From the NCBI RefSeq assembly GCF_024345995.1, contig NZ_JAGQCE010000013.1:1-64000 (forward strand): a DNA stretch of 64,000 bases, given 5' to 3'. Shown piece after piece: positions 51,373 through 59,653 of the stretch (its first letter is position 1; each line of letters starts with the position of its first letter). Origin of the DNA: Synechococcus sp. Cruz-7E5. GTDB taxonomy: Bacteria; Cyanobacteriota; Cyanobacteriia; PCC-6307; Cyanobiaceae. A model generated the notes under the pieces. It was not told the DNA's origin. It searched no databases and saw only the letters and a list, made by a program, of their open reading frames with translations. The position numbers were made by a program, and so were the translations under genes.

Positions 51373-51516
51373 TCAGCCCAGGCCGATCTGGGAGAGGATG
51401 CCCTGGCCGGTGAGCAGTTCGGTGCCCAGACCGATCACGAAGCCGAGCATGGCGAGGCGGCCATTCCAGGTTTCGGCGAAAGCGACGAAACCGAAGCGGG
51501 AAGCGGAGTCAGCCAT
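51373..51516 (-). CDS. High-light-inducible protein (Hli), short form
   Basis: A 47-residue Hli from ATG 51516: SASRFGFVAFAETWNGRLAMLGFVIGLGTELLTGQG, seen here as FAETWNGRLAMLGF, the ExxNxRxAMxG chlorophyll-binding motif, plus the C-terminal ILSQIGLG. It is first of the minus-strand array and 118 bp from the divergent P-type ATPase start, so the promoter lies between. Longer in-frame extension to 51618 is not needed. Confidence 0.92.
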   Translation of the reverse strand: MADSASRFGFVAFAETWNGRLAMLGFVIGLGTELLTGQGILSQIGLG

Positions 51517-51648
51517 GTGTGTAACGGATTGTTGCGACAACTGTAACAGGTTGCTAAGCGTCGTGGCAACGTGAACCCTCAGGCCAGGCGCTCGGCTGGA
51601 TCCGCCAGCTTGCGGCAAGGTTGAGCGCGAGTCTTGCTACGCCGAGTG

Positions 51649-54324
51649 ATGGTGCTGCTGTCCGCGCCAGCCCATGCTCTGCCGGTGGCTGAGGTGGTCG
51701 CCGGCCTGGGCAGCGATGCCGCCGAGGGGCTCAACCCGGCGGAAGCCCAGCGGCGGCTGGTGGCCTTCGGCCCCAACAGCCTCACCAACCGTGGCGGCAA
51801 GCCCGCCTGGCTCAAGTTTCTGCTGCAGTTCAACAACCCGCTGTTGATCACCCTGCTGGTGGTGGGCGCTGTGAAGGCGCTGCTCGGCCACCCCCGCGAT
51901 GCCCTGGTGATCTGGAGCGTCACGGTGATCAACGCCGTGATCGGGTTCGTGCAGGAGAGCAAGGCCGAGAGCGCCATTGCGGCTCTGGCGCGGGCCGTGC
52001 GTACGGAGGTGGAGGTGGTGCGCGGTGGGGTGCGCCAGAGGCTGCCTTCAGAATTGCTGGTGGTGGGTGATCTGGTGCGGCTGGAGGCGGGCGCACGGGT
52101 TCCGGCCGATCTGCGCCTGGTGGTGGGGCGCAACCTGCACACCGATGAATCTGCCCTCACAGGGGAATCGGTGCCGGTGGGCAAGGGCAGCACCTCCGTG
52201 GAGGCCAGTGCGCCCCTGGCGGAGCGCATCGGCATGGCCTATGCCGGCAGTTACGTGACCTCCGGCCAGGGGATGGGCCTGGTGGTGGCGTGCGGTGATG
52301 CCACCGAAGTGGGCCGGATCTCCACGTCCCTGCAGGATCAGGTGGATCTCACCACGCCGCTGACGCGCAAGTTCGGGCGGTTCAGCCGCACCTTGTTGCA
52401 GGTGATCCTGGTGATGGCCAGCCTCACCTTTCTGGTTGGTCTGGCGCGCGGCCGCGGGGCCGACGAGATGTTCGACGGAGCAGTGGCCCTGGCGGTGGGG
52501 GCGATTCCAGAGGAGCTGCCGGCGATCGTGACCATCACCCTTGCGATCGGCGTTCACCGCATGGCCCGGCGGCGGGCGATCATCCGCAAGCTTCCGGCGG
52601 TGGAGGCCCTCGGCAGCACCACGGTGATCTGCTCCGACAAAACCGGCACCCTTACCCAGAACCGGATGACGGTGCAGCACCTCTACGCCGGCGCTGAGCT
52701 GTCGGCGATCGAGGATCTCTGGCCGGGCGAGGCCACCGGCAGTGCCCCCGGCAGCGTGAACGTGGCCCTGCAGGAAACCCTGCTGGCCGGGCTTCTCTGC
52801 AACGACGCCCGCCCCAGCAGCCGCGAGGGCCTCCTGGTGGGCGACCCCACCGAAACGGCGTTGCTGGTGGCGGCCAAGGAGGCCGGCATCGATCGGCAGG
52901 GGGCCCTGGATCGCCATCCCCGCCGAGATGCCATCCCTTTCGAATCGGAACAGCAGTTCATGGCCACCCTCCACGGCAGCGAGCGCATCCTGTTGAAGGG
53001 GTCGGTGGAGGTGGTGCTGGGGCGCTGCAGCCGTCAACTGGATGGCGAAGGTCAACCCCAGCCTCTCGATCGCCGGGCGATCGAGGCGGCGGTGGCGGCG
53101 ATGGCGGCCCGCGGCGAGCGGGTGCTGGCCTTCGCCATCGGCCAGGCCCATCCCACCCAGCAGCGGCTAGAGCACCACCACGTGGCGGCCGACCTGGATT
53201 TCCTGGGTCTGCAGGGGATGCTGGATCCACCCCGGCCGGAGGCGATCCTGGCCGTGGCGGCCTGCCAGGCGGCTGGCATCACGGTGAAGATGATCACCGG
53301 CGACCATGTGGAAACTGCCCGGGCGATCGCCCGCGAGATGGGCATCGGCGGGGCCGAAGTGGCGGCGATCGATGGCCGCCAGCTGGAGGCCATGGCTGCC
53401 GACGGGATCGCCGAGCTGGTGGATCGGGTGGATGTGTTCGCCCGGGTGGCGCCGGCCCAGAAGTTGCAGCTGGTTCAGGCCCTGCAGGCGAACGGTGAAG
53501 TGGTGGCGATGACCGGCGATGGTGTCAATGACGCTCCGGCTCTCAAGCAGGCCGATATCGGCATCGCCATGGGCGCTGGTGGCACCGAGGTGGCCCGCGA
53601 AGCGGCCGACATGCTGCTCACCGATGACAACTTCGCCACGATCGAGGCGGCGGTGGAAGAAGGCCGCACGGTGTATCTCAACCTCCGCAAGACGCTTGCC
53701 TTCGTGCTGCCTGTGAACGGTGGCGCCTCGATGACGATCCTGCTGGGGGCAGTGCTGGGCACGCCCCTGCCGGTGACGGCGCTGCAGGTGCTCTGGCTCA
53801 ACATGATCTGCTCGCTCACCATGTCGATCGCCCTGGCGTTCGAGCCGATCGTGCCGGGACTGATGCAGCAGCCGCCCCGCCCACCGAATCAGCCCCTGCT
53901 CACCGGCGGGCTGATCCGCCGGGTGCTGGTGGTGTCGCTGTTCAACTGGGCGCTGATCTTCGGGCTGTTCTTCTGGAGCGAACGGCGCAGCGGTGACCTG
54001 TCCCTGGCCCGCACCATGGCGGTGCAAGGCCTGGTGCTGGCCCACCTGGTGTATCTGGTCAGCATCAGCCAGCTGCGCAGAGGCCTGCTGGCTCTGCCGA
54101 GCCTGGGCTGGCGAGCCCTCGCCCAGGCTCCAGCTGTTCCGCTGGGGATCGCGGGCACCATCACGGTGCAGTGGATCTTCAGCCAGACGGAGTGGATGAA
54201 TCGCTTCTTTGACACGGCACCCCTCGATTCAGGGGATCTGCTGATCTGTGCCCTGCCGATGCTGCTGATGCTGCCGGTGGCCTGGTTGGGCGAGCGGCTC
54301 GACCCCACCAGCAGGAGCACCTGA
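51649..54324 (+). CDS. P2-type cation-transporting ATPase
   Basis: An approximately 890-residue P-type ATPase with an N-terminal cation-ATPase domain, the actuator motif [11 protein letters not shown] (about 170), the phosphorylation site [13 protein letters not shown] (Asp near 330), [11 protein letters not shown] in the nucleotide domain, and [14 protein letters not shown] and [22 protein letters not shown] in the hinge. The M4 motif reads PEELPA, with Glu as in Ca2+/H+ and cyanobacterial PMA1-like pumps. No heavy-metal Cys motif is present, so Ca2+, Na+ or K+ are more likely cargo. ATG 51649 is chosen over TTG 51634. Confidence 0.9.
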   Translation: MVLLSAPAHALPVAEVVAGLGSDAAEGLNPAEAQRRLVAFGPNSLTNRGGKPAWLKFLLQFNNPLLITLLVVGAVKALLGHPRDALVIWSVTVINAVIGFVQESKAESAIAALARAVRTEVEVVRGGVRQRLPSELLVVGDLVRLEAGARVPADLRLVVGRNLHTDESALTGESVPVGKGSTSVEASAPLAERIGMAYAGSYVTSGQGMGLVVACGDATEVGRISTSLQDQVDLTTPLTRKFGRFSRTLLQVILVMASLTFLVGLARGRGADEMFDGAVALAVGAIPEELPAIVTITLAIGVHRMARRRAIIRKLPAVEALGSTTVICSDKTGTLTQNRMTVQHLYAGAELSAIEDLWPGEATGSAPGSVNVALQETLLAGLLCNDARPSSREGLLVGDPTETALLVAAKEAGIDRQGALDRHPRRDAIPFESEQQFMATLHGSERILLKGSVEVVLGRCSRQLDGEGQPQPLDRRAIEAAVAAMAARGERVLAFAIGQAHPTQQRLEHHHVAADLDFLGLQGMLDPPRPEAILAVAACQAAGITVKMITGDHVETARAIAREMGIGGAEVAAIDGRQLEAMAADGIAELVDRVDVFARVAPAQKLQLVQALQANGEVVAMTGDGVNDAPALKQADIGIAMGAGGTEVAREAADMLLTDDNFATIEAAVEEGRTVYLNLRKTLAFVLPVNGGASMTILLGAVLGTPLPVTALQVLWLNMICSLTMSIALAFEPIVPGLMQQPPRPPNQPLLTGGLIRRVLVVSLFNWALIFGLFFWSERRSGDLSLARTMAVQGLVLAHLVYLVSISQLRRGLLALPSLGWRALAQAPAVPLGIAGTITVQWIFSQTEWMNRFFDTAPLDSGDLLICALPMLLMLPVAWLGERLDPTSRST

Positions 54325-54375
54325 ATCAGGGCTGCTGACGTTGCTGGCGAGGTCGGATCGGTTGGCGGTTCGGAA

Positions 54376-54390
54376 TGAGAACGGTTCTCA
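54376..54390. promoter_or_regulatory. Zur-like 7-1-7 palindrome upstream of CobW gene
   Basis: TGAGAAC-G-GTTCTCA is a perfect 7-1-7 inverted repeat in the 105-bp gap before the CobW GTPase and overlaps a TATGGTAT that could be the -10 box. Cyanobacterial Zur boxes have the same 7-1-7 form (consensus near TGATAATnATTATCA). Zinc repression of the downstream gene is inferred. Confidence 0.6.
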
Positions 54391-54429
54391 GTTATGGTAT
54401 GGAGCCGAGTGGCTGACCGCACCATCTCC

Positions 54430-55464
54430 ATGGCCCAGCTTCCCGTCACCCTGCTTACCGGCTTCCTCGGTGCCGGCAAGACCACCCTGCTCAATCACAT
54501 CCTCAGCAACCAGCAGGGGCTGCGCATCGCGGTGCTGGTGAACGAGTTCGGCGAGGTCGGCATCGACAACGAACTGGTGGTGACCACCAGCGACACCATG
54601 GTGGAGCTGAGCAACGGCTGCATCTGCTGCTCGATCAACGGCGAGCTGCAGGAGGCCGTGCAGCGGGTGCTGGAGCGCCCGGATCCGATCGACTACATCG
54701 TGGTGGAAACCACTGGTCTGGCCGATCCCCTGCCGGTCGCCATGACCTTCATGGCCGGTGATTTCCGCGACCAGCTTCGGCTTGATTCGATCATCACCCT
54801 GATCGATGCCGAGCACTTCAACGCCACCGCCCTCGAGAGCCCGATCGCCAGGGCCCAGGTGGTGTACGGCGACATCTTGCTGCTCAACAAGTGCGATCTG
54901 GTGGAGGAGGAGCGGCTAGCTGAGGTGGAGGCCAGCCTGCGCGAGATCAAGGTCGACGCCCGCATCCTGCGGGCCGATCATGGCGCCGTGCCGCTGGCCA
55001 TGCTGCTGAGCGTGGGGCTGTTCGAAACAGATCGCCTGGCGGAATTGCAGGCCAGGGAGGACACCCGCGAAGACGATCACAACCATCATCACCACGCGCA
55101 CGACCATTCCAATCACGAGCACCACGATCACGATCACGGGACCCACGAGCACCACACCCATACTCCGGAGCTGGAGGGTTTCAGCTCTGTTTCCCTGGCG
55201 GTGGAGGCGCCGTTTGATCTGCGCCGCTTTCAGTTCTTTCTCGACAACCAGCTCCCCGAAACGGTGTTCCGCGCCAAGGGAGTGCTCTGGTTCCGTGAGA
55301 GCAACCGCCGCCATCTGTTTCACCTCTGCGGCAAGCGCTTCACCATCGACGACTCCGACTGGCCCGAGGGCACTTCCCGCCACACCAAGGTGGTCGCCAT
55401 CGGCAAGGGCCTGGATCAACACACCCTCAGATCTCAGCTCGAGGCCTGCGTGGTGGCGCCATGA
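54430..55464 (+). CDS. CobW/COG0523 GTPase, zinc metallochaperone type
   Basis: A 344-residue G3E-family GTPase from ATG 54430. Walker A GFLGAGKTT (about 9), the metal-binding NGCICCSI (CxCC, about 60), VETTGLADP and NKCDLVEE (guanine specificity). A His-rich linker near 215-247 contains 16 His in 32 residues, and the C-terminal CobW_C domain follows (FRAKGVLWF, HLCGKRF). Such proteins deliver zinc to client enzymes under zinc limitation and are normally Zur-regulated; a Zur-like palindrome precedes it. It ends against the convergent cobW::znuB remnant, overlapping it by 31 bp. Confidence 0.9.
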   Translation: MAQLPVTLLTGFLGAGKTTLLNHILSNQQGLRIAVLVNEFGEVGIDNELVVTTSDTMVELSNGCICCSINGELQEAVQRVLERPDPIDYIVVETTGLADPLPVAMTFMAGDFRDQLRLDSIITLIDAEHFNATALESPIARAQVVYGDILLLNKCDLVEEERLAEVEASLREIKVDARILRADHGAVPLAMLLSVGLFETDRLAELQAREDTREDDHNHHHHAHDHSNHEHHDHDHGTHEHHTHTPELEGFSSVSLAVEAPFDLRRFQFFLDNQLPETVFRAKGVLWFRESNRRHLFHLCGKRFTIDDSDWPEGTSRHTKVVAIGKGLDQHTLRSQLEACVVAP

Positions 55465-55996
55465 GCTGTCATCCGGCTGACCAGCAGGGCCAGCACAAAG
55501 CCGGCGAACTGCACGATCACCACACAGGGGCCTGAGGGCAGATTGGTGAGGCCCGAGCCCAGCAACCCCACCAGGGCACATCCCCCGCCCATGGTGGCCG
55601 AAGTGAGCATGTACATCGGGAAGCGGCGGCTCAGCAGCCGGCCGGCACAGGCTGGAATCACCACGAAGGCACTGATCAGCAGTACCCCAACTGCCTTGAT
55701 CGAGACGGCCACCACCACCGCCAGCAAGACGATGAAGGCCAGGCGATGCCAGTTGGCGCGGACGCCGAACGCCCCGGCCAGGTCGTCTTTGAGGGTCAGC
55801 AACACCTGGGCCCTGAGGCTCAGGGCCAGGTAGGCCATCGCGCCGAGCAACAGCACGGCGATCACGGCCACCTTCAGGCCGTGCTCATGGGTGAGGATCC
55901 GGTTCAACAACGTGGTCTTGCCGGCGCCGAACGTCTGCCGGTGAGAACGGTCACCGGCAGACGTTCGGCGGCTGGAACAGCGCTGGAGAAGGCCAT
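55434..55996 (-). pseudogene. Fusion remnant: CobW N-terminus joined to ZnuB C-terminus
   Basis: ATG 55996 (MAFSSAVPAAERLPVTVLTG) begins a second CobW-like gene; after LTG the frame is broken and, in the next frame, continues FGAGKTTLLNRILTHEHGLKVAVI, the CobW P-loop region. It then changes without a stop to AVLLLGAMAYLALSLR and the membrane helices of ZnuB, the zinc ABC transporter permease (e.g. VVVAVSIKAVGVLLISAFVV, SGLTNLPSGP), to the end at 55434. The N-terminal half of ZnuB and most of CobW are missing. So a deletion fused the two genes and a frameshift inactivated the start. A znuA or znuC partner is not present. Confidence 0.8.
55925..55970. repeat. Perfect 20-bp inverted repeat, 6-base loop, in the cobW remnant
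   Basis: Arms 55925-55944 and 55951-55970 are exact reverse complements, with loop GAACGG (55945-55950). It lies within the coding DNA for LPVTVLTG of the broken cobW gene and replaces the expected FLG codons of the P-loop with two extra bases, causing the frameshift. Not followed by a T-run on either strand, so unlikely to be a terminator. Confidence 0.85.
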
Positions 55997-56025
55997 GGCA
56001 GGGGAGGGGACGCCAGGTCTATGTG

Positions 56026-56040
56026 TGAGAATGGTTGTCG
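56026..56040. promoter_or_regulatory. Second Zur-like site between divergent genes
   Basis: TGAGAATGGTTGTCG matches the cyanobacterial Zur consensus at most positions of the 7-1-7 layout, less perfectly than the site at 54376. It sits 30 bp before the cobW remnant's ATG and 27 bp before the FAD protein's ATG, and could once have served both. Confidence 0.45.
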
Positions 56041-56066
56041 TTCTAGCAAGAACAAGGGCTCCCGCC

Positions 56067-57254
56067 ATGGCTGAGCTGGTGATCGCCGGGGCCGGTCCCC
56101 AGGCCCTCACGCTCTGTTGTCAGCTGCTGCAGAAAAGGCCCCAGTGGCGCCGGCAACTGCGGGTGCTCGATCCCACGGGCAGCTGGCTGTCGCGCTGGCA
56201 CGGGCAGATGCGGCGCTGTGAAATCCCCTGGCTGCGCTCCCCTTCGCCCCACCATCCGCACCCCAACCCCCATGCCCTGCGCCGCTTCGCCCAGGAACGG
56301 CAGCGCAGCCATGACCTGGACGGCCCTTTTGGCCTGCCCCACACGGACCTCTTCGCCGACTTCTGTCGCAGCGTCGTGGCCGACTTCCAGCTGGCTGACC
56401 AGGTGCAGGCGGCCTCGGTGCAGCAGATCCGACTGGGTCAGGCAGGGCCTGCATCGCTGGAGCTGGTCCTGAGTGATGGTGCCGTCGTGGCGGCCCGCCG
56501 GCTGGTGATCGCCACTGGTGCCGGCGCGGCCGTGCTGCCCAGCTGGCTTCGGACCATGTCCGGGTCTCACCCGGTTCAGGCCCTGCAACACAGCCAGACG
56601 ATCGATCTGGCTGCCTGCCAGGGGTTGAGGGGACAACACGTCCTGATCGTGGGAGGCGGTCTCACCAGCGCCTATCTGGCCATGGGCGCCATCAAGCGAG
56701 GGGCCCGGGTCAGCCTGCTGTGCCGGCGGGGGCTGCGCAGCCAACCCTTCGACGCGGACCCGGGCTGGCTGGGCCCGAAGCACCTCAAGGCCTTTCGGGC
56801 TGAACCGTGCTGGCACCGCCGCCGTCAGCAGGTGCTGGACGCTCGCGATGGCGGCTCGATCACGCCCCAGCTGGCTGTTCAGCTGCATCAGGCGTGCCGG
56901 CAGGGCAGCCTGCAGCTCCACGAGCACTGTCAGGTGCAGGAGGCTGCCTGGCGTGCGGGCCAATGGCGGATTTTCTGCCGCGAAGGAGGCGGCCTGCAGG
57001 CCGATCGCCTCTGGCTGGCCACCGGCTTCCACCAGGGAGTGAGCCACCAGCCGCTGCTGCGCCAGTTGCTGGATCAACAGCCCATCGAGCTGATCGACGA
57101 CTGGCCCGTCCTCACCCCTGATCTGCGCTGGCCCGGCACCAACGTGCACCTCATGGGAGGCCTGACGGCGCTGCAGCTGGGTCCAGCAGCGCGCAACCTG
57201 TTCGGGGGGCGGGAGGCGTCAGAGCGCATCTGTCGTGCCGCCATCAAGGCCTGA
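56067..57254 (+). CDS. FAD/NAD(P)-binding oxidoreductase (monooxygenase-like)
   Basis: A 395-residue flavoprotein from ATG 56067. It has two dinucleotide folds: VIAGAGPQALTLCCQLL at the N-terminus for FAD, and VLIVGGGLTSAYLAMGAIKRG at about 190 for NAD(P)H, plus the ATGFHQG motif near 330 (A-T-G-F/Y, as in N-hydroxylating and FAD-dependent pyridine nucleotide oxidoreductases). The domain order resembles lysine/ornithine N-monooxygenases (SidA/IucD) and YpdA-like proteins. Adjacent to zinc genes and behind a Zur-like site, a role under metal limitation is conceivable but unproven. Confidence 0.78.
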   Translation: MAELVIAGAGPQALTLCCQLLQKRPQWRRQLRVLDPTGSWLSRWHGQMRRCEIPWLRSPSPHHPHPNPHALRRFAQERQRSHDLDGPFGLPHTDLFADFCRSVVADFQLADQVQAASVQQIRLGQAGPASLELVLSDGAVVAARRLVIATGAGAAVLPSWLRTMSGSHPVQALQHSQTIDLAACQGLRGQHVLIVGGGLTSAYLAMGAIKRGARVSLLCRRGLRSQPFDADPGWLGPKHLKAFRAEPCWHRRRQQVLDARDGGSITPQLAVQLHQACRQGSLQLHEHCQVQEAAWRAGQWRIFCREGGGLQADRLWLATGFHQGVSHQPLLRQLLDQQPIELIDDWPVLTPDLRWPGTNVHLMGGLTALQLGPAARNLFGGREASERICRAAIKA

Positions 57255-57281
57255 TCGACGTTTGGATCCAGTCAGTGATGG

Positions 57282-57629
57282 TCAGTGTTGTGGGTGCTCA
57301 CGGCAAGGCATCCACAGTGAACCCATGGCATGGACGCCCTCGCACCCCAGTTCCTTCGCCTTCTGGAGCGCCACCTGTTTGCTCGGGTAGGCATAAACGT
57401 TCTGTTTGCCCCCTTGCTGCCCGTGGTGTTGATGAATCTGCCCGCTTTGGCTCCCCAGACGGAAGGGCCCCATACCCTTGATCCCAACCCACCAGACACC
57501 CATCACGTTCACCCCAGCGATCAGGATGCCCATGCCCACCACAGAGGCATTGATCACTCCCATGGCCACGGCGCCGATGCTCAACACCCCCATCCGCACG
57601 ACGCCAATGCTGACCACACCCATGGGCAC
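57282..57629 (-). CDS. Glycine-hydrophobic periodic protein
   Basis: A 115-residue protein whose first 55 residues have a five- or six-residue periodicity: MGVVSIGVVRMGVLSIGAVAMG and on through MGVWWVGIKGMG, with Gly every fifth or sixth position, like left-handed beta-helix/pentapeptide-like repeats or membrane-packed helices. The remainder (GKQNVYAYPSKQVALQKAKELG..) is a small soluble domain. The periodicity continues upstream in frame before the ATG (IAIGIAPLGIISIG) back to a stop at about 57739, but no start codon occurs there except GTG 57635, so the N-terminus is unclear. No named family; similar repeat proteins occur in cyanobacteria. Confidence 0.55.
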   Translation of the reverse strand: MPMGVVSIGVVRMGVLSIGAVAMGVINASVVGMGILIAGVNVMGVWWVGIKGMGPFRLGSQSGQIHQHHGQQGGKQNVYAYPSKQVALQKAKELGCEGVHAMGSLWMPCREHPQH

Positions 57630-57763
57630 GATGCCGATCGAGATGATGCCCAGGGGGGCGATGCCGATGGCAACGATCTTCGGTCGACCACCGCAAGCCG
57701 GCTGCGAGGTTGTTGCTGGCAGATCCGATGCCGGTGGCGGTGATTATTCTTTTGAAGTCAGGT

Positions 57764-58252
57764 TTACCGGCTGAGTGCCCGAGATCCCTGGCGGAAGAGG
57801 GCCGCACCTGTCTTGGTCGGGTTGCCGATTTGCAGGCCGTTCAGTGACTCGGCTTCGCTTATCCCCTAGTGCTTCATGCAAAGAGGACAGATCAAAACGG
57901 TGCCGCCTGAAGCAAGCAGCTCCGCAATCAGGACCTGCTGCTCGGTGAGAGAGGCTGCTTTTGCTTTGGTCCTGGATCCCGCCAAGACTCCACGATCGTT
58001 GAGGAAGATCGTGACGGGGTGACCGAGAGCCAGCCGCTGCCTGGCAAAGGACAATGCCATCTTGAGCCGGTGCGGCTCATCCGATGTGAGGTTGATGAAC
58101 AGCGGATCCAGCTGGCCGGCAGTGGTTGAAAGGAGTGAGGCCATGGCAAGCCGGCGGGCCATGGCAGGAAGACGAAGCAAGGCGAGACGGGAGGCAAGGA
58201 CCTGATGATGTGGGGCGCCCATGTATTGGCTGCAGGAAATTATACTCAGCAT
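57764..58252 (-). pseudogene. DsrE-family protein interrupted by an amber stop
   Basis: The minus strand encodes a DsrE/DsrF-like sulphur-carrier-type fold: LFINLTSDEPHRLKMALSFA, HPVTIFLNDRGV, LIAELLASGGTVLICPLCMKH. A TAG at 57868-57866 stops it after CMKH. The same frame then continues GISEAESLNGLQIGN and TGAALFRQ to a TAA at 57766-57764, which matches the family's normal C-terminus. So the gene is full-length but for one nonsense codon, probably TAC/TAT (Tyr) to TAG. The truncated product (128 residues) retains the CPLC cysteines. ATG 58252 is the start; a start at MARRLAMA further in is possible. Confidence 0.75.
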
Positions 58253-58525
58253 TGTCTGCCAGTATTCAGGTTTGTTGAGTGCTTCGACATATGAATTCTA
58301 ATCCTTGATCGGTTTATTCTCATCACCCTTCGTCCTGGTCGGCGTGCAGCACCAGGTGGCAACGGCCGGTGCACAATGCTAAAATATCGATCCCAACTTA
58401 CTCGATCGACGTCGTCTTCTTCGGCAGACGGCTGAGCAGCCTTGTCCCTCGCCTCACTGGGATCTGGCAGCTGTAGGACTAAGGCTCAACGCTCAAAGTG
58501 AGGGTCATGAGGCGGCCTTATCGCG
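58253..58525. other. AT-richer intergenic stretch
   Basis: About 270 bp without a gene and visibly lower in GC than the core. An 8-bp inverted repeat (58490-58497 and 58535-58542) brackets the stop codon of the DUF2459 gene and may be its terminator. Several TATA-like and TTGATC runs could be promoters for the flanking minus-strand gene at 58252. Confidence 0.35.
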
Positions 58526-59206
58526 TTACATCCTTTTGAGCGAGTGGTTGGGGGTCAAAGTACATTGCTGACGAAGCTCTCGGATAGCGCTCATCACCTT
58601 CGTAGGTGTTTGGGAAAAAGACGAAGATACGTTAATCCCGGCACTCTGCAATCCTTTGGCGGTCCAGTTGTTGCACGTATGCAGCAAAGAAAAGCGCCCC
58701 TCTCCTTCGTAGAACTGACTGTTGCCGTAAAGGCCCCGGTTGAGGCGGACAATGCGTCCTTGATGGTCACGGGCAAAGCTGTTTGCCACAAATGCTATGA
58801 GAGAAGTAACTTGCTGATCGGTTAAACAGGTGCTGACGACTTCACTTGCCCCAAGGAATTCGCTCGGAGAGCCTGGGATAGCAACCATGTGCATAACAGC
58901 GCCTTTCGAAAGAAATATCGCTTGCAAGGTTAGGTCGATCGATACTTCCCCTGATTGGTAAAATTCTTTATCGCCCCAGCCAATTTCATAGTAAGCGGCA
59001 TCACCAAAATGCTCCTTGAGCCCGGGAATGGCTTGATTCAGGCGACCAGCTGGAATGACAAGACCAGTATGCCATCCATGTCTTACGACGAATGTCTGAT
59101 GCGAACGAATGGCATCAGGCGATGAGACTGTTGGTTTTACCGCATACGGCTTCTCCGAGCATGAACTCACTGCAAGCGCTGCGAGAATCAATCCAGCCAG
59201 CTTCAT
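58526..59206 (-). CDS. DUF2459/TIGR02117-family lipoprotein
   Basis: A 226-residue protein with a lipobox (LAVSSCS, Cys near 16) and the DUF2459 signatures VVRHGWHTGLVIP, YYEIGWGDKEFYQ, HMVAIPGSPSEF and CNNWTAKGLQSAGI, a cysteine/His arrangement like an NlpC/P60- or papain-type fold. TIGR02117 proteins are of unknown function. Its codon use is less GC-biased than that of its neighbours, and the C-terminus ends in PNHSLKRM. Likely acquired. Start ATG 59206. Confidence 0.8.
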   Translation of the reverse strand: MKLAGLILAALAVSSCSEKPYAVKPTVSSPDAIRSHQTFVVRHGWHTGLVIPAGRLNQAIPGLKEHFGDAAYYEIGWGDKEFYQSGEVSIDLTLQAIFLSKGAVMHMVAIPGSPSEFLGASEVVSTCLTDQQVTSLIAFVANSFARDHQGRIVRLNRGLYGNSQFYEGEGRFSLLHTCNNWTAKGLQSAGINVSSSFSQTPTKVMSAIRELRQQCTLTPNHSLKRM

Positions 59207-59445
59207 GGGGATGGTGCTGTTCGAGCTAAGGGCTCCGCTCTGGTTGGCCGCGCTGATCGTGGTCGCTTTTGCGGTGTTTCATAGCTATGCCCACGGCAGT
59301 GAGCTTCCTGCCGTCAGCAATGCTCTTGTCTACAGTCATCCTGTTTGGAGCGGTAGTGGCCCTGGTGGGCCTGCTGGCGGAGCTCGAGGTGCCGATGGGC
59401 AGGGGGGCGACCATGGCTTGGACGGCGCTGCCCTGGCCTTGATGG
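59207..59445 (+). pseudogene. HupE/UreJ-like fragment
   Basis: The + strand reads LWLAALIVVAFAVFHSYAHGSELP from about 59240, matching the last-but-one helix of HupE/UreJ metal transporters (FAVFHGHAHG.ELP). The frame breaks soon after and other frames (VILFGAVVALVGLLAELEV, 59320-59445) give only more hydrophobic sequence. The N-terminal two-thirds are missing, so it is a remnant. HupE/UreJ proteins move nickel or cobalt. Identification rests on one short motif. Confidence 0.45.
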
Positions 59446-59653
59446 GTGGCGTCGCGGGCGTCACTGCAATGACAACGATGCTCACCCTGATGCTGAAGGA
59501 GCAGCTCGGACCGGCCCACTGCGCTTACTGGGTGCGGATCCGGCGATCGCCGCCTAGGGACAAGCGCGATCAGGCGCTGCAGCGCCCTTTCCTCGCGAAC
59601 AACTGTGTGCCAGCCCAGACTGAACCAAGCGTTGATTCGGGGATTGTGCGCTG

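Noticed and set aside
52048-53151. 367-codon minus-strand frame inside the P-type ATPase
   Set aside because: Antisense shadow of a gene with complete catalytic motifs; no recognisable protein features.
157-58252. Possible amber (TAG) recoding, since five premature stops (367, 562, 4025, 6571, 57866) are TAG
   Set aside because: Intact genes here also end in TAG (e.g. 2647-2649, 11722-11724), one premature stop is TAA (412), and the affected genes carry other damage or are accessory. No pyrrolysine-type or suppressor tRNA is visible. C-to-T or G-to-T decay is simpler.
58480-58545. Integron attC site after the DUF2459 gene
   Set aside because: The inverted repeat is present, but the core site consensus (GTTRRRY and its complement) could not be found and no integrase is in the window.
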